7,561 nucleotides of DNA from Ignavibacteria bacterium (GCA_027347805.1 DAIEQP010000097.1:1-7561); one strand, 5' to 3'; shown: positions 1 to 5,838, counted from the first letter of the stretch. Notes: generated from the letters alone by a model not told the origin. Numbers and translations are program-made.

Positions 1-335
1 TTAAATTGATTTTCATCAGCGATTTCTATTTTGATTATCCATCCTTCTCCATATGGATCAGAATTTACAGACTGCGGTTCATCATTTAATTTTTTGTTTA
101 TTTCAATTACTTTACCCGAAACAGGAGCATATAAATCACTAACTGTTTTAACTGCTTCGATTGTACCAAATGTTTCGCCAATTACAATTTCTGTCAAACC
201 TGGATTGATATCAACATAAACGATATCACCAAGTTCTCCTTGAGCGTAATCGGTAATACCAATTATTCCTACATTACCTTCCACTTTTAGCCATTCGTGG
301 TCTTTTGTGTATTTCAGATTTGAAGGCACGTTCAT
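1..335 (-). CDS. gcvH: Glycine cleavage system H protein (3' end outside window)
   Basis: Lipoyl carrier protein of the glycine cleavage complex. It shuttles the aminomethyl group from glycine decarboxylase (P protein) to T protein and then presents the reduced lipoyl arm to L protein in the cytoplasm. The visible 111 residues start MNVPSNLKYTKDHEW, a typical GcvH N-terminus, followed by GITDYAQGELGDIVYVD. The lipoylation site is in the EAVKT motif with Lys63, and SDLYAPVSGKV and NSDPYGEGW follow, all standard for the family. Family members are about 125-130 residues, so roughly 15-20 residues lie beyond the left edge. The ATG at 335-333 is set by a GAGGA Shine-Dalgarno at 341-345, spaced 5 nt. 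Only 11 bp separate it from the accC stop, so it is probably co-transcribed with efp-accB-accC. No gcvT or gcvP is visible, although either could follow off the edge. Confidence 0.96.
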   Translation of the reverse strand, partial: MNVPSNLKYTKDHEWLKVEGNVGIIGITDYAQGELGDIVYVDINPGLTEIVIGETFGTIEAVKTVSDLYAPVSGKVIEINKKLNDEPQSVNSDPYGEGWIIKIEIADENQF

Positions 336-346
336 CTTTATCCTCA

Positions 347-1159
347 TTAATTTATTTTAAAGTATTGATCAATAAATGACGTATCAAATTCCCCCTTAAC
401 AAACATTTCATTTTCAAGAACTTTCTGATGAAATGGAATTGTTGTTTTAATTCCTTCCACTTTGAATTCTTCGAGAGCGCGTTTTGCACGATTTATTGCA
501 TGCGGTCTATCTGTTCCCCAAACAATCATTTTTGCAATAAGAGAATCATAATTTGGTGGAATAACATAATCATTATATACATGTGAATCTATTCTTACAC
601 CAAATCCTCCCGGGAAATGAAGATATTCGATTCTTCCAGGAGAAGGACGAAAGTTTGCGCTTGGATCTTCTGCATTTATTCGAAATTCGATAGCATGACC
701 TCGAGGCTGTTTTGGTACATCTTCAACTGGCATTCCGGATGCAACAAGAATTTGGTTTTTTATCAAATCAAGATTATTAACCATTTCTGTTACAGGATGC
801 TCAACTTGAATTCTTGTATTCATTTCGATGAAATAAAAATTCATATACTTATCAACAAGAAATTCAATTGTCCCGGCACCTTCGTAATTTACTGATCTGG
901 TACCAAGCAGCGCAGCTTCACCCATCTTTTGCCGAACTTCGTCGGTTATAAATGGCGAAGGTGATTCTTCAATTAACTTTTGATGTCTCCGTTGAATTGA
1001 ACAATCTCTTTCTCCATAATGATAAGCATTTCCATGAGAATCCCCCATAACCTGAATTTCGATGTGGTGAGGATTTTCGATAAATTTTTCGAGGTATAAT
1101 TCAGGATTCGAAAATGCAGCATCGGCTTCGGTGCTTGCTGTTTGAAAAGCCTTTTCCAT
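347..1159 (-). CDS. accC: Biotin carboxylase, C-terminal part (second piece of split accC)
   Basis: This 270-residue frame is the remaining 60% of biotin carboxylase, in the same reading frame as the piece at 1160-1687. It covers the rest of the ATP-grasp domain and the biotin carboxylase C-terminal domain. Visible motifs are ENPHHIEIQV, GERDCSIQRRHQKLIEESP (the His and Lys that contact nucleotide and biotin), TIEFL, and FIEMNTRIQVEHPVTE with the metal-binding Glu and the catalytic Arg/Gln/Glu set. After these comes GHAIEFRINAEDP. The end, FIDQYF, is typical of AccC. With the first piece and the stop codon it makes 446 codons, close to the 449 residues of E. coli AccC, so nothing else is missing. 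The ATG at 1159-1157 directly abuts the upstream TAA, with AGAAG 5 nt before the stop, so coupled re-initiation is possible. Conservation downstream of the stop argues against an old pseudogene. Confidence 0.9.
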   Translation of the reverse strand: MEKAFQTASTEADAAFSNPELYLEKFIENPHHIEIQVMGDSHGNAYHYGERDCSIQRRHQKLIEESPSPFITDEVRQKMGEAALLGTRSVNYEGAGTIEFLVDKYMNFYFIEMNTRIQVEHPVTEMVNNLDLIKNQILVASGMPVEDVPKQPRGHAIEFRINAEDPSANFRPSPGRIEYLHFPGGFGVRIDSHVYNDYVIPPNYDSLIAKMIVWGTDRPHAINRAKRALEEFKVEGIKTTIPFHQKVLENEMFVKGEFDTSFIDQYFKIN

Positions 1160-1174
1160 TTATTCTTCTTTCCA
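1157..1174 (-). other. In-frame stop/restart junction inside accC (TAA-ATG)
   Basis: On the minus strand the codons read TGG AAA GAA GAA TAA ATG GAA AAG. The TAA (1160-1162) stands where related biotin carboxylases carry an ordinary, often acidic residue (W-K-E-E-x-M-E-K). A single change from GAA, AAA or CAA would produce it. The next codon is ATG in the same frame, and a purine-rich GGAAAGAAG just upstream contains AGAAG, one base from AGGAG, 5 nt before the TAA. No indel is involved because both halves share one frame. What is seen is the stop and the restart. Whether it is a sequencing or assembly error, a recent nonsense mutation or a working split gene cannot be decided from the sequence. 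Confidence 0.9.
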
Positions 1175-1687
1175 AACAATACGAATTCCTTTACCGCCGC
1201 CCCCTGCAGAAGCTTTTAACATAATTGGATAGCCAATTTCAGATGCTATTTTTTTTGCTTCTTCTATATCTTTAACAGCACCATCACTGCCGGGAACAAC
1301 TGGAACACCAACTTTCCTCATTGTTTCTTTTGCAAACGCTTTATCACCCATTCTTCTAATTGAATCAGGTGATGGTCCAATGAATTTAATTCCGCATTCA
1401 GAACATATTTCACTAAACTCGGCGTTCTCGGCAAGAAATCCATAACCAGGGTGAATAGCATCTGCGCCAGTAATTGCAGCAGCTGAAAGTATATTTGGAA
1501 TTTTAAGATAACTCTCTTTGCTTAACGCGGGACCGATACAAACAGCTTCATCTGCAAAAACTACATGAAGAGAATCTCTATCAGCTTCGCTGTAAACAGC
1601 AACAGTAGGAATACCCAACTCTTTACAAGTTCTAATAATTCTTAATGCTATCTCACCCCTATTAGCAATCAGGATTTTTTTTAACAA
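1160..1687 (-). CDS. accC: Biotin carboxylase, N-terminal part (first piece of split accC)
   Basis: The AccC subunit of acetyl-CoA carboxylase carboxylates the biotin on AccB using ATP and bicarbonate, the first step of fatty acid synthesis. These 175 residues hold the N-terminal Rossmann-like domain (KKILIANRGEIALRI, then HPGYGFLAENAEF) and the start of the ATP-grasp domain: FIGPSPDSIRRMGDK, the ATP-contacting Lys158 in MLKAS, and the glycine-rich loop GGGGKG at 162-167. The frame then stops at TAA, eight codons past that loop. The start is TTG (1687-1685), giving MLKKILIANRGE, the usual AccC N-terminus. It is supported by AGAGGA at 1692-1697 and by an in-frame TGA just upstream that rules out an earlier start. 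accB ends 25 bp upstream. Alone this piece would lack the biotin and metal sites and should not be active. The complete locus is 347-1687. Confidence 0.92.
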   Translation of the reverse strand: MLKKILIANRGEIALRIIRTCKELGIPTVAVYSEADRDSLHVVFADEAVCIGPALSKESYLKIPNILSAAAITGADAIHPGYGFLAENAEFSEICSECGIKFIGPSPDSIRRMGDKAFAKETMRKVGVPVVPGSDGAVKDIEEAKKIASEIGYPIMLKASAGGGGKGIRIVWKEE

Positions 1688-1691
1688 ATAT

Positions 1692-1697
1692 TCCTCT
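1692..1697 (-). promoter_or_regulatory. Shine-Dalgarno deciding the TTG start of accC
   Basis: AGAGGA lies 4 nt before TTG at 1687-1685 (5 nt counted from the GAGG core). An in-frame TGA closes the frame a few codons upstream and there is no ATG near the expected N-terminus. TTG is therefore the only start that restores the conserved N-terminus of biotin carboxylase. Confidence 0.75.
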
Positions 1698-1712
1698 CAA
1701 AAAAATGAAAGA

Positions 1713-2174
1713 CTAATTAGGTTCAACCAGGAACAGTGGTTGATTATATTCAACCGGTGTACCATTTTCGACGAGAATTTTAACGATCTTACCATTCACA
1801 TCGCTTTCTATTTCATTCATAAGCTTCATAGCTTCGATTATACAAAGCACCGTGCCCTGAGAAATTGAATCGCCAACTTGAACATATGAATCAGCATCCG
1901 GTGATGGTGCGCGATAAAATGTTCCTACAATTGGAGAACGGATTTCATGATAATTTGATTTCGCCTCTGCAGCAGGCATCGCTTTAATTTCATTTTGAAC
2001 TGAAGGGGATGTAAAAGCAGGTCTTTCAACAGGGACTTGCTGATAATGAACCTGAGCAGCATTTGGAGAGTTTTTAGATATTTTTATTTTTAGGTCACCT
2101 TCCTGAACTGAAAATTCGGCAACCTCACTTTGCTCAACCATCTTGATGAGCTTTTTAATTAAATTTAGATCCAT
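1713..2174 (-). CDS. accB: Biotin carboxyl carrier protein of acetyl-CoA carboxylase
   Basis: Carries the biotin arm between biotin carboxylase (AccC) and the carboxyltransferase (AccA/AccD) in the first committed step of fatty acid synthesis. The 153 residues match the family length (E. coli about 156). An N-terminal segment (1-34, DLNLIKKLIKMVEQSEVAEF) is followed by a flexible Pro- and Ala-containing linker (about 35-78) and a C-terminal biotinyl domain. The biotin acceptor is Lys117 in EAMKLMNEIESD; the Leu after Lys replaces the more usual Met and is a common variant. The SPDADSYVQVGD stretch corresponds to the thumb loop found in true AccB proteins, which separates it from lipoyl domains and from the carriers of other carboxylases. 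The ATG start at 2174 lies 12 bp after the efp stop, with a weak GAAG ribosome site. Biotinylation would need BirA, which is not in the window. Confidence 0.96.
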   Translation of the reverse strand: MDLNLIKKLIKMVEQSEVAEFSVQEGDLKIKISKNSPNAAQVHYQQVPVERPAFTSPSVQNEIKAMPAAEAKSNYHEIRSPIVGTFYRAPSPDADSYVQVGDSISQGTVLCIIEAMKLMNEIESDVNGKIVKILVENGTPVEYNQPLFLVEPN

Positions 2175-2186
2175 TATTATCTTCGA

Positions 2187-2753
2187 TTAGTTTTTAACTC
2201 GTTCTACATATCCGCCCGTGCGGGTGTCAATTTTTAGAACATCACCTTCATTGATAAACAAAGGAACCTGAACCTTAACACCAGTTTCCAGCTTTGCAGG
2301 TTTGAGCGCACTGTTTGCAGTATCCCCTTTAAAGCCTGGTTCGGTTTCTGTTACTTTAAGGAATACGAAGATCGGCACTTCTGCAGAAATAATCTGATCC
2401 TGGCCATCAACCAACAATTCAACCTCTGTTCCTTCTTTCAAATAATCAGCACCAGCGCCAAATAAATCTTCCTGCACAGTCATTTGCTCATAAGTTTCAT
2501 TATCCATAAGAACGAAACCAGCTGATTCCTTGTAGAGGAACTGGTATTTTCTTCTTTCAACACGAATAACTTCAACTGATTCACCTGATCGGAAAGTATT
2601 ATCAAGTACTTTTCCGGTTTTCATATTTTTTAATGTAGTACGAACAAAAGCTCCACCTTTACCAGGTTTTACGTGCTGAAATTCTGTAATTACATATGGA
2701 TCATTTTTATATTTGATGATCAGACCATTTCTGAAATCTGAAGTATCTGCCAT
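2187..2753 (-). CDS. efp: Translation elongation factor P
   Basis: EF-P binds between the P and E sites of the ribosome and speeds peptide-bond formation at polyproline stretches. The 188 residues have the normal length and three-domain layout: an N-terminal KOW-like domain (FRNGLIIKYKNDPYVITEF), a middle OB domain, and a C-terminal OB domain with the family signature ending KVQVPLFINEGDVLKIDTRTGGYVERVKN (shown here only as its tail). The functional loop reads VKPGKGGAF with Lys32 at the tip, the position that receives beta-lysine in E. coli (Lys34) or other modifications elsewhere. It is therefore a Lys-type and not the Arg/rhamnose-type EF-P, though the modifying enzyme is not visible. The ATG at 2753-2751 follows a strong AAGGTGG site at 2757-2763. 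It heads the tight efp-accB-accC-gcvH cluster, a gene order seen in many bacteria. Confidence 0.98.
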   Translation of the reverse strand: MADTSDFRNGLIIKYKNDPYVITEFQHVKPGKGGAFVRTTLKNMKTGKVLDNTFRSGESVEVIRVERRKYQFLYKESAGFVLMDNETYEQMTVQEDLFGAGADYLKEGTEVELLVDGQDQIISAEVPIFVFLKVTETEPGFKGDTANSALKPAKLETGVKVQVPLFINEGDVLKIDTRTGGYVERVKN

Positions 2754-2756
2754 TTG

Positions 2757-2763
2757 CCACCTT
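2757..2763 (-). promoter_or_regulatory. Strong ribosome binding site of efp
   Basis: AAGGTGG lies immediately before the efp ATG, with the AAGG core 6 nt from it. It is the strongest-looking Shine-Dalgarno in the window, which fits an abundant translation factor. Confidence 0.7.
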
Positions 2764-2777
2764 TATAAACTAACAAG

Positions 2778-2806
2778 AAAATAGAACGATCTACTTTCTA
2801 AATCAA
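2778..2806 (-). promoter_or_regulatory. Possible sigma70-type promoter of the efp-accB-accC-gcvH cluster
   Basis: In the 69-bp gap before efp the minus strand shows TTGATT (2801-2806), a 17-nt spacer, and TATTTT (2778-2783). Each hexamer matches the sigma70 consensus at 4 of 6 positions and the spacing is ideal. Transcription would start near 2771, leaving a short leader of about 18-20 nt that still includes the efp ribosome site. In AT-rich DNA such matches arise by chance, and some members of the presumed phylum use a different consensus, so this is only a candidate. Confidence 0.3.
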
Positions 2807-2822
2807 GAAAATTGTTTTTTAA

Positions 2823-3512
2823 CTATTCTTCAATCTGGCTTAAATATTTGTCGAGTTCGAACATGTAGGCCATATTTTTGTAATCTTTTTTCACCGTATC
2901 AAAAGCATTCTTAGCTTCTTCTTTATTACCGGCTTTCAAATATGCAATACCAGCCTTTACAATATATTCAGCATTGCTTGGATTTGATTTAGTCACTTTT
3001 GAAGCGTCAATATACAAATCTGCGGCTTTTTCATATTCTTTTTTAGACTCAAGAATGCCGGCTTTACCAGCTAGTGCTGTTGCCTTAAATAACATATTCG
3101 AACCTGAATAATCATTATACATTTCAAATGCAGCATCGTTATTATTTGTAAAAGCATAAGCATTTGCTAAGTAAATTTTTGCAGTTTCGCCCTGTTCTGT
3201 GCTGCCATATTCGCTAACAATTTTTTTCAACCCATCTATGTGAGCGGCAGGCACGCCATCAATTGCTTCTTTATAATTTGATTCATCATAAAGAGGCATT
3301 ACTTTGGCTAACATGGTTGCAGCAGACTGATTATTACCAGCACGTTTGTTGCTGTAAAGAATGATAGCTACAACTAAAACTGCTACAACACCAACACCGA
3401 TTAAAATTCGTGCCTGGTTTTCTAAAAATAAATTTTGAATTTTGTAGTAAGTAGTAACAAGCTTATCTTCTTTCATTTCTTTTTTTGAAATCTTTTTTCT
3501 GGCTTCTAACAC
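2823..3512 (-). CDS. Single-pass membrane protein with periplasmic TPR-like repeats
   Basis: A 229-residue protein of unknown specific function. A Lys-rich cytoplasmic N-terminus (1-33) precedes one clear hydrophobic helix (about 36-53, ILIGVGVVAVLVVAIILY) followed by Lys-Arg. The rest is a soluble helical region with TPR-like pairs: AKIYLANAYAFTNNNDAAFEMY (about 115-136, quoted in part as its core), the KAGILESKKEYEKAADLYIDA unit, and IAYLKAGNKEEAKNAFD. The layout resembles YfgM-type TPR proteins anchored in the inner membrane, which act with the Sec translocon and periplasmic chaperones, but similarity in architecture is all I can claim. The start is GTG at 3512-3510, chosen because AGAGG (3518-3522) sits 5 nt upstream. 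An internal ATG at 3476 lacks such support. It lies between a PHP hydrolase gene and efp, with gaps of 55 and 69 bp. Confidence 0.85.
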   Translation of the reverse strand: MLEARKKISKKEMKEDKLVTTYYKIQNLFLENQARILIGVGVVAVLVVAIILYSNKRAGNNQSAATMLAKVMPLYDESNYKEAIDGVPAAHIDGLKKIVSEYGSTEQGETAKIYLANAYAFTNNNDAAFEMYNDYSGSNMLFKATALAGKAGILESKKEYEKAADLYIDASKVTKSNPSNAEYIVKAGIAYLKAGNKEEAKNAFDTVKKDYKNMAYMFELDKYLSQIEE

Positions 3513-3517
3513 TTTTA

Positions 3518-3522
3518 CCTCT
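3518..3522 (-). promoter_or_regulatory. Shine-Dalgarno supporting the GTG start of the TPR membrane protein
   Basis: AGAGG lies 5 nt before GTG at 3512-3510. This favours the GTG over the first ATG, 12 codons further in, and keeps the Lys-rich cytoplasmic tail ahead of the membrane helix. Confidence 0.65.
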
Positions 3523-3567
3523 GTTTTTAATAAATCTTAGAAAATTCGGGCGAAAATGTAACAAAAA

Positions 3568-4617
3568 TTATAGACCTATTCTAATATGATTTGAAAAAAT
3601 CCAGGCATTATCATCAAGAAATATTTCGACCCTAAAAGCACCCGATTCTTTAACTTTATACTCAATTTGGCTTTCTTTTTTGGAAAAAACCGTTTTTCCG
3701 TTTGAAATCAACCTGATTTTCCCATCAGGGTTAGGTGATTTTACAACCAATTTAATATTTGAAGAGAATGGGATTGACTCACCCATTTCAAAAATGTGGG
3801 ATTCTTTTTGAGCATAAAATCTAAATCCCTTTGCATCACCATGATACGAATTAGATATAAAACATTTTCCTTCTTCCAGCGATTTATAAATTAGTTTTTT
3901 CGCTTCTGAAAAATCATCTTTTTTTGAAGAAGGTTTTAACTTTTCTGATGTTAATACATGTGTTCTTATAGATTTGAAAAGAACTTTGTATGGAAAAACT
4001 TCCATCTCAAAAAACCCTAACAAATTTACTTTATGGGCATGCGCATCAACACCGCCAATACCAACAACTTTTCTTGTCTGGTTTAGTGAATCCCAAACTT
4101 CAATTGTTTCTTTTGGAGGACCAACAATTGATTTAAGCGGATGAATAAAATAATTGTACTTATTTTGTTCTGTTAACCCTTCCATCCACTCACTCATATG
4201 ATTCCAAATCTCAATCCCGGTAAAATCCTGTGAATTCCATTCGGTCCAGGGATAAGGTGGATGTTCCTTCATTGAATTTCTTTTTTCATGCGGATGTGCA
4301 AGAAAACTGATTCCTCCAGCATCTTTAACTTTTCGCGTATATTCAATAGCCGGAAGTCTAGTCGAAATTGTTTCATTAATTCCAAAAGCAAGTAAATGGT
4401 TTTGGTTTCTCTTATCATTTATTTCGCTTCCAACTAAAAGCAATGTATCTCCATACCATCCTTCAAAACCTTCGTACAATGCTCTCAGTGTATTATGATC
4501 TGTAAGGATCAGATAATCCACACCCACATCCTGGGCATCCTGAATAATATTTTTTACTTCGCCGGAGCCATCGGAAAAAACAGAGTGTATGTGTATTACG
4601 CCCGTATATTCAAACAT
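3568..4617 (-). CDS. PHP-domain metallohydrolase, CehA/McbA-like
   Basis: A 349-residue protein with an N-terminal PHP (polymerase and histidinol phosphatase) metal-dependent phosphoesterase/hydrolase domain. Metal ligand motifs in order are His9 and His11 (GVIHIHS, then SDG), Asp40-His41 (LTDHN), Glu65 (GSEI), His108 and His110 (LAHPHE), His140 (IWNHMSEW) and Asp191-x-His193 (GGVDAHAH). From about 240 the chain becomes a beta-rich domain that ends WIFSNHIRI, like the closing strand pattern of CehA/McbA-family proteins. No signal peptide is seen. The substrate is unknown; a small phosphoester or carbamate-type substrate is possible. I chose ATG 4617 over GTG 4623 because GAG lies 5 nt upstream of the ATG and the GTG has no ribosome site. 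It follows the hairpin at the end of the dapF pair, so it may depend on read-through or on a promoter overlapping that hairpin. Confidence 0.87.
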   Translation of the reverse strand: MFEYTGVIHIHSVFSDGSGEVKNIIQDAQDVGVDYLILTDHNTLRALYEGFEGWYGDTLLLVGSEINDKRNQNHLLAFGINETISTRLPAIEYTRKVKDAGGISFLAHPHEKRNSMKEHPPYPWTEWNSQDFTGIEIWNHMSEWMEGLTEQNKYNYFIHPLKSIVGPPKETIEVWDSLNQTRKVVGIGGVDAHAHKVNLLGFFEMEVFPYKVLFKSIRTHVLTSEKLKPSSKKDDFSEAKKLIYKSLEEGKCFISNSYHGDAKGFRFYAQKESHIFEMGESIPFSSNIKLVVKSPNPDGKIRLISNGKTVFSKKESQIEYKVKESGAFRVEIFLDDNAWIFSNHIRIGL

Positions 4618-4652
4618 AATCACTCAAAACAATTGGAGAGTGGTTTGAAATA

Positions 4653-4677
4653 AACGCTCAATAAATTATTGAGCGTT
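4653..4677 (-). terminator. Strong hairpin terminator overlapping the end of the ABM gene
   Basis: AACGCTCAATA and TATTGAGCGTT form a perfect 11-bp inverted repeat with a 3-nt loop. On the minus strand the hairpin is followed by TTTATTTC, an imperfect U-tract. The first arm encodes the last residues and the stop codon of the small gene (Asn-Ala-Gln-stop). It probably ends most dapF-ABM transcripts. The flank on the other strand has no U-run, so it looks one-directional. Confidence 0.72.
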
Positions 4678-4974
4678 ATTTACTTCAAAAAGAGTTGTGT
4701 ATTGTGTTGATTGTTCCTTAATCATATCGGAAAGTTTTGTCATAAGAATTTCTATTCTTTCATCAGAACTATCTTCAAAATTATCGTAAGCTTCCTGTGT
4801 TTTGAAGATATAAACTTCTTCGAAAGAATTAGTTTTATTCTTTATCTCATAAACAGAATAGCTTTCCAAACCATCAGCTTTAACCAGATTTTTCAATTCA
4901 CGAACTACATCAAGGTAATCCTGTCTGCGGTCTGGATGAATAGTATACTTAATAGAAAAAATAACTTTACTCAT
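4666..4974 (-). CDS. Small ABM-like (antibiotic biosynthesis monooxygenase fold) protein
   Basis: A 102-residue protein with the size and alternating strand-helix pattern of the ABM dimeric alpha-beta barrel (ferredoxin-like) family. It opens with SKVIFSIKYTIHPDRRQDYLDVVRELKNLV, described here as strand 1 plus helix 1. Then come LESYSVYEIKNKTNSFEEVYIF, as paired strands, and the family-typical stretch of a helix with KTQEAYDNFEDSS. Members range from quinol monooxygenases and heme-degrading enzymes to proteins without known activity. I see no heme ligand signature that would settle the role. The gene starts 9 bp after dapF, and its ribosome site AAGAGG shares bases with the dapF stop codon, so the two are translationally coupled. 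The terminal codons form one arm of a terminator hairpin. Family assignment rests on pattern, not on a strict motif. Confidence 0.75.
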   Translation of the reverse strand: MSKVIFSIKYTIHPDRRQDYLDVVRELKNLVKADGLESYSVYEIKNKTNSFEEVYIFKTQEAYDNFEDSSDERIEILMTKLSDMIKEQSTQYTTLFEVNNAQ

Positions 4975-4983
4975 TTATGCCTC

Positions 4984-5838
4984 TTATAATGTTATCTCGC
5001 CTTTGAATGTTACTTTTGCCGGACCGGTTAATGAAACTTTTTCAAATTCCTTTCCGACCATTTCAAAATCAACAAAAAGTTGATCGCCACTTCTTACATT
5101 TAACTTTATGTGCGTACCTGCATTATAAATTTTTGATACTACTAATGCTGAAGCAACGGACCCAGTACCGCAGGCCAATGTTTCATCTTCAACACCTCGT
5201 TCATAAGTTCGTATCCAAACAAAATTTTCACCCAAACTAATAAAATTAACATTCGTTCCAGCAGGTGCAAAATCAAAATGATACCTAATTTCTCTTCCTA
5301 AATCAAAAACAGGAAAATCATTTATATCAGTAAAATTAGAACCCGGTTTTAAAGGGTCCTTAAGAACATCGCAAATATTTATCACAACATGAGGCGAACC
5401 AGTATCAACAAATGAAGCAGGTATTGATTGACCGCCGGCATTTATTCTAAAATTATATTTTGAATTTGTCGGATTATTCAGGTTGAACTTTACATTTTCA
5501 TCATTTAAGACAGAACCAGAATAAATATTTCCATTTTGTGTGAATGAAATATTATATCCATCATTCCAGTTCATTAATTTTGAATAATATAAAGAACACC
5601 TGGCACCATTAGCACATAACGAACCCAAAGAACCATCTGCATTATAGTATAACAAATTATAATTAAAACTAATCGTTTCCTGCAGAATTAAAACACCATC
5701 AGCGCCAATACCGTTTCTTCTATTACATATTGCCTTTATTTCAGAGGGTGAAAGTGAAATTCCAGGATTAAATTTTTCATCAAAAAGGATGAAATCGTTC
5801 CCGGCACCGCTCATTTTTGTAAAAACAAATTTTCTCAT
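4984..5838 (-). CDS. dapF: Diaminopimelate epimerase
   Basis: Converts LL- to meso-diaminopimelate, the precursor of lysine and of the peptidoglycan cross-link, by a cofactor-free two-base mechanism in the cytoplasm. The start region MRKFVFTKMSGAGNDFIL is characteristic, followed by RRNGIGADGVL. The two catalytic cysteines are Cys75 in NADGSLGSLCANGARC and Cys223 in ERGVEDETLACGTGS. Other family motifs present are TGSPHVV and PAGTNVNFI. The 284 residues fit the usual 270-285. The frame is open to a TTG at 5877, but ATG 5838 is preferred: it gives the family N-terminus, and the 13 extra residues (LKLYYYVKFESE after the start) have no counterpart. One oddity is CANGARC where CGNGxRC is usual, an Ala for Gly beside the catalytic Cys. 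It is the first gene of a pair with the ABM-like gene. Confidence 0.96.
   Translation of the reverse strand: MRKFVFTKMSGAGNDFILFDEKFNPGISLSPSEIKAICNRRNGIGADGVLILQETISFNYNLLYYNADGSLGSLCANGARCSLYYSKLMNWNDGYNISFTQNGNIYSGSVLNDENVKFNLNNPTNSKYNFRINAGGQSIPASFVDTGSPHVVINICDVLKDPLKPGSNFTDINDFPVFDLGREIRYHFDFAPAGTNVNFISLGENFVWIRTYERGVEDETLACGTGSVASALVVSKIYNAGTHIKLNVRSGDQLFVDFEMVGKEFEKVSLTGPAKVTFKGEITL

Noticed and set aside
617..895. Plus-strand open frames (also 31-219, 4711-4989, 5007-5240, 6556-6780) as genes
   Set aside because: Each lies opposite a well-supported minus-strand gene, and their translations show no family motif and the skewed composition of antisense frames.
1160..1162. TAA in accC as evidence of a reassigned stop codon
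   Set aside because: TAA ends efp, the PHP gene, the ABM gene, dapF, the hydrolase and accC itself at the expected family lengths, so it is a normal stop in this genome. TAG ends accB and the TPR gene.
973..1179. Minus-strand frame of 68 codons across the accC junction
   Set aside because: It is an out-of-frame shadow of accC (the conserved residues are in the other frame) and does not bridge the TAA by a frameshift.
3513..3567. TTGTTA and TAAGAT as a promoter before the TPR gene
   Set aside because: The spacer is 19 nt and the hexamers are weak; in AT-rich DNA this is not better than chance.
4615..4623. PHP gene starting at GTG 4623
   Set aside because: No ribosome site precedes it, whereas ATG 4617 has GAG 5 nt upstream. 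The difference is only two residues.
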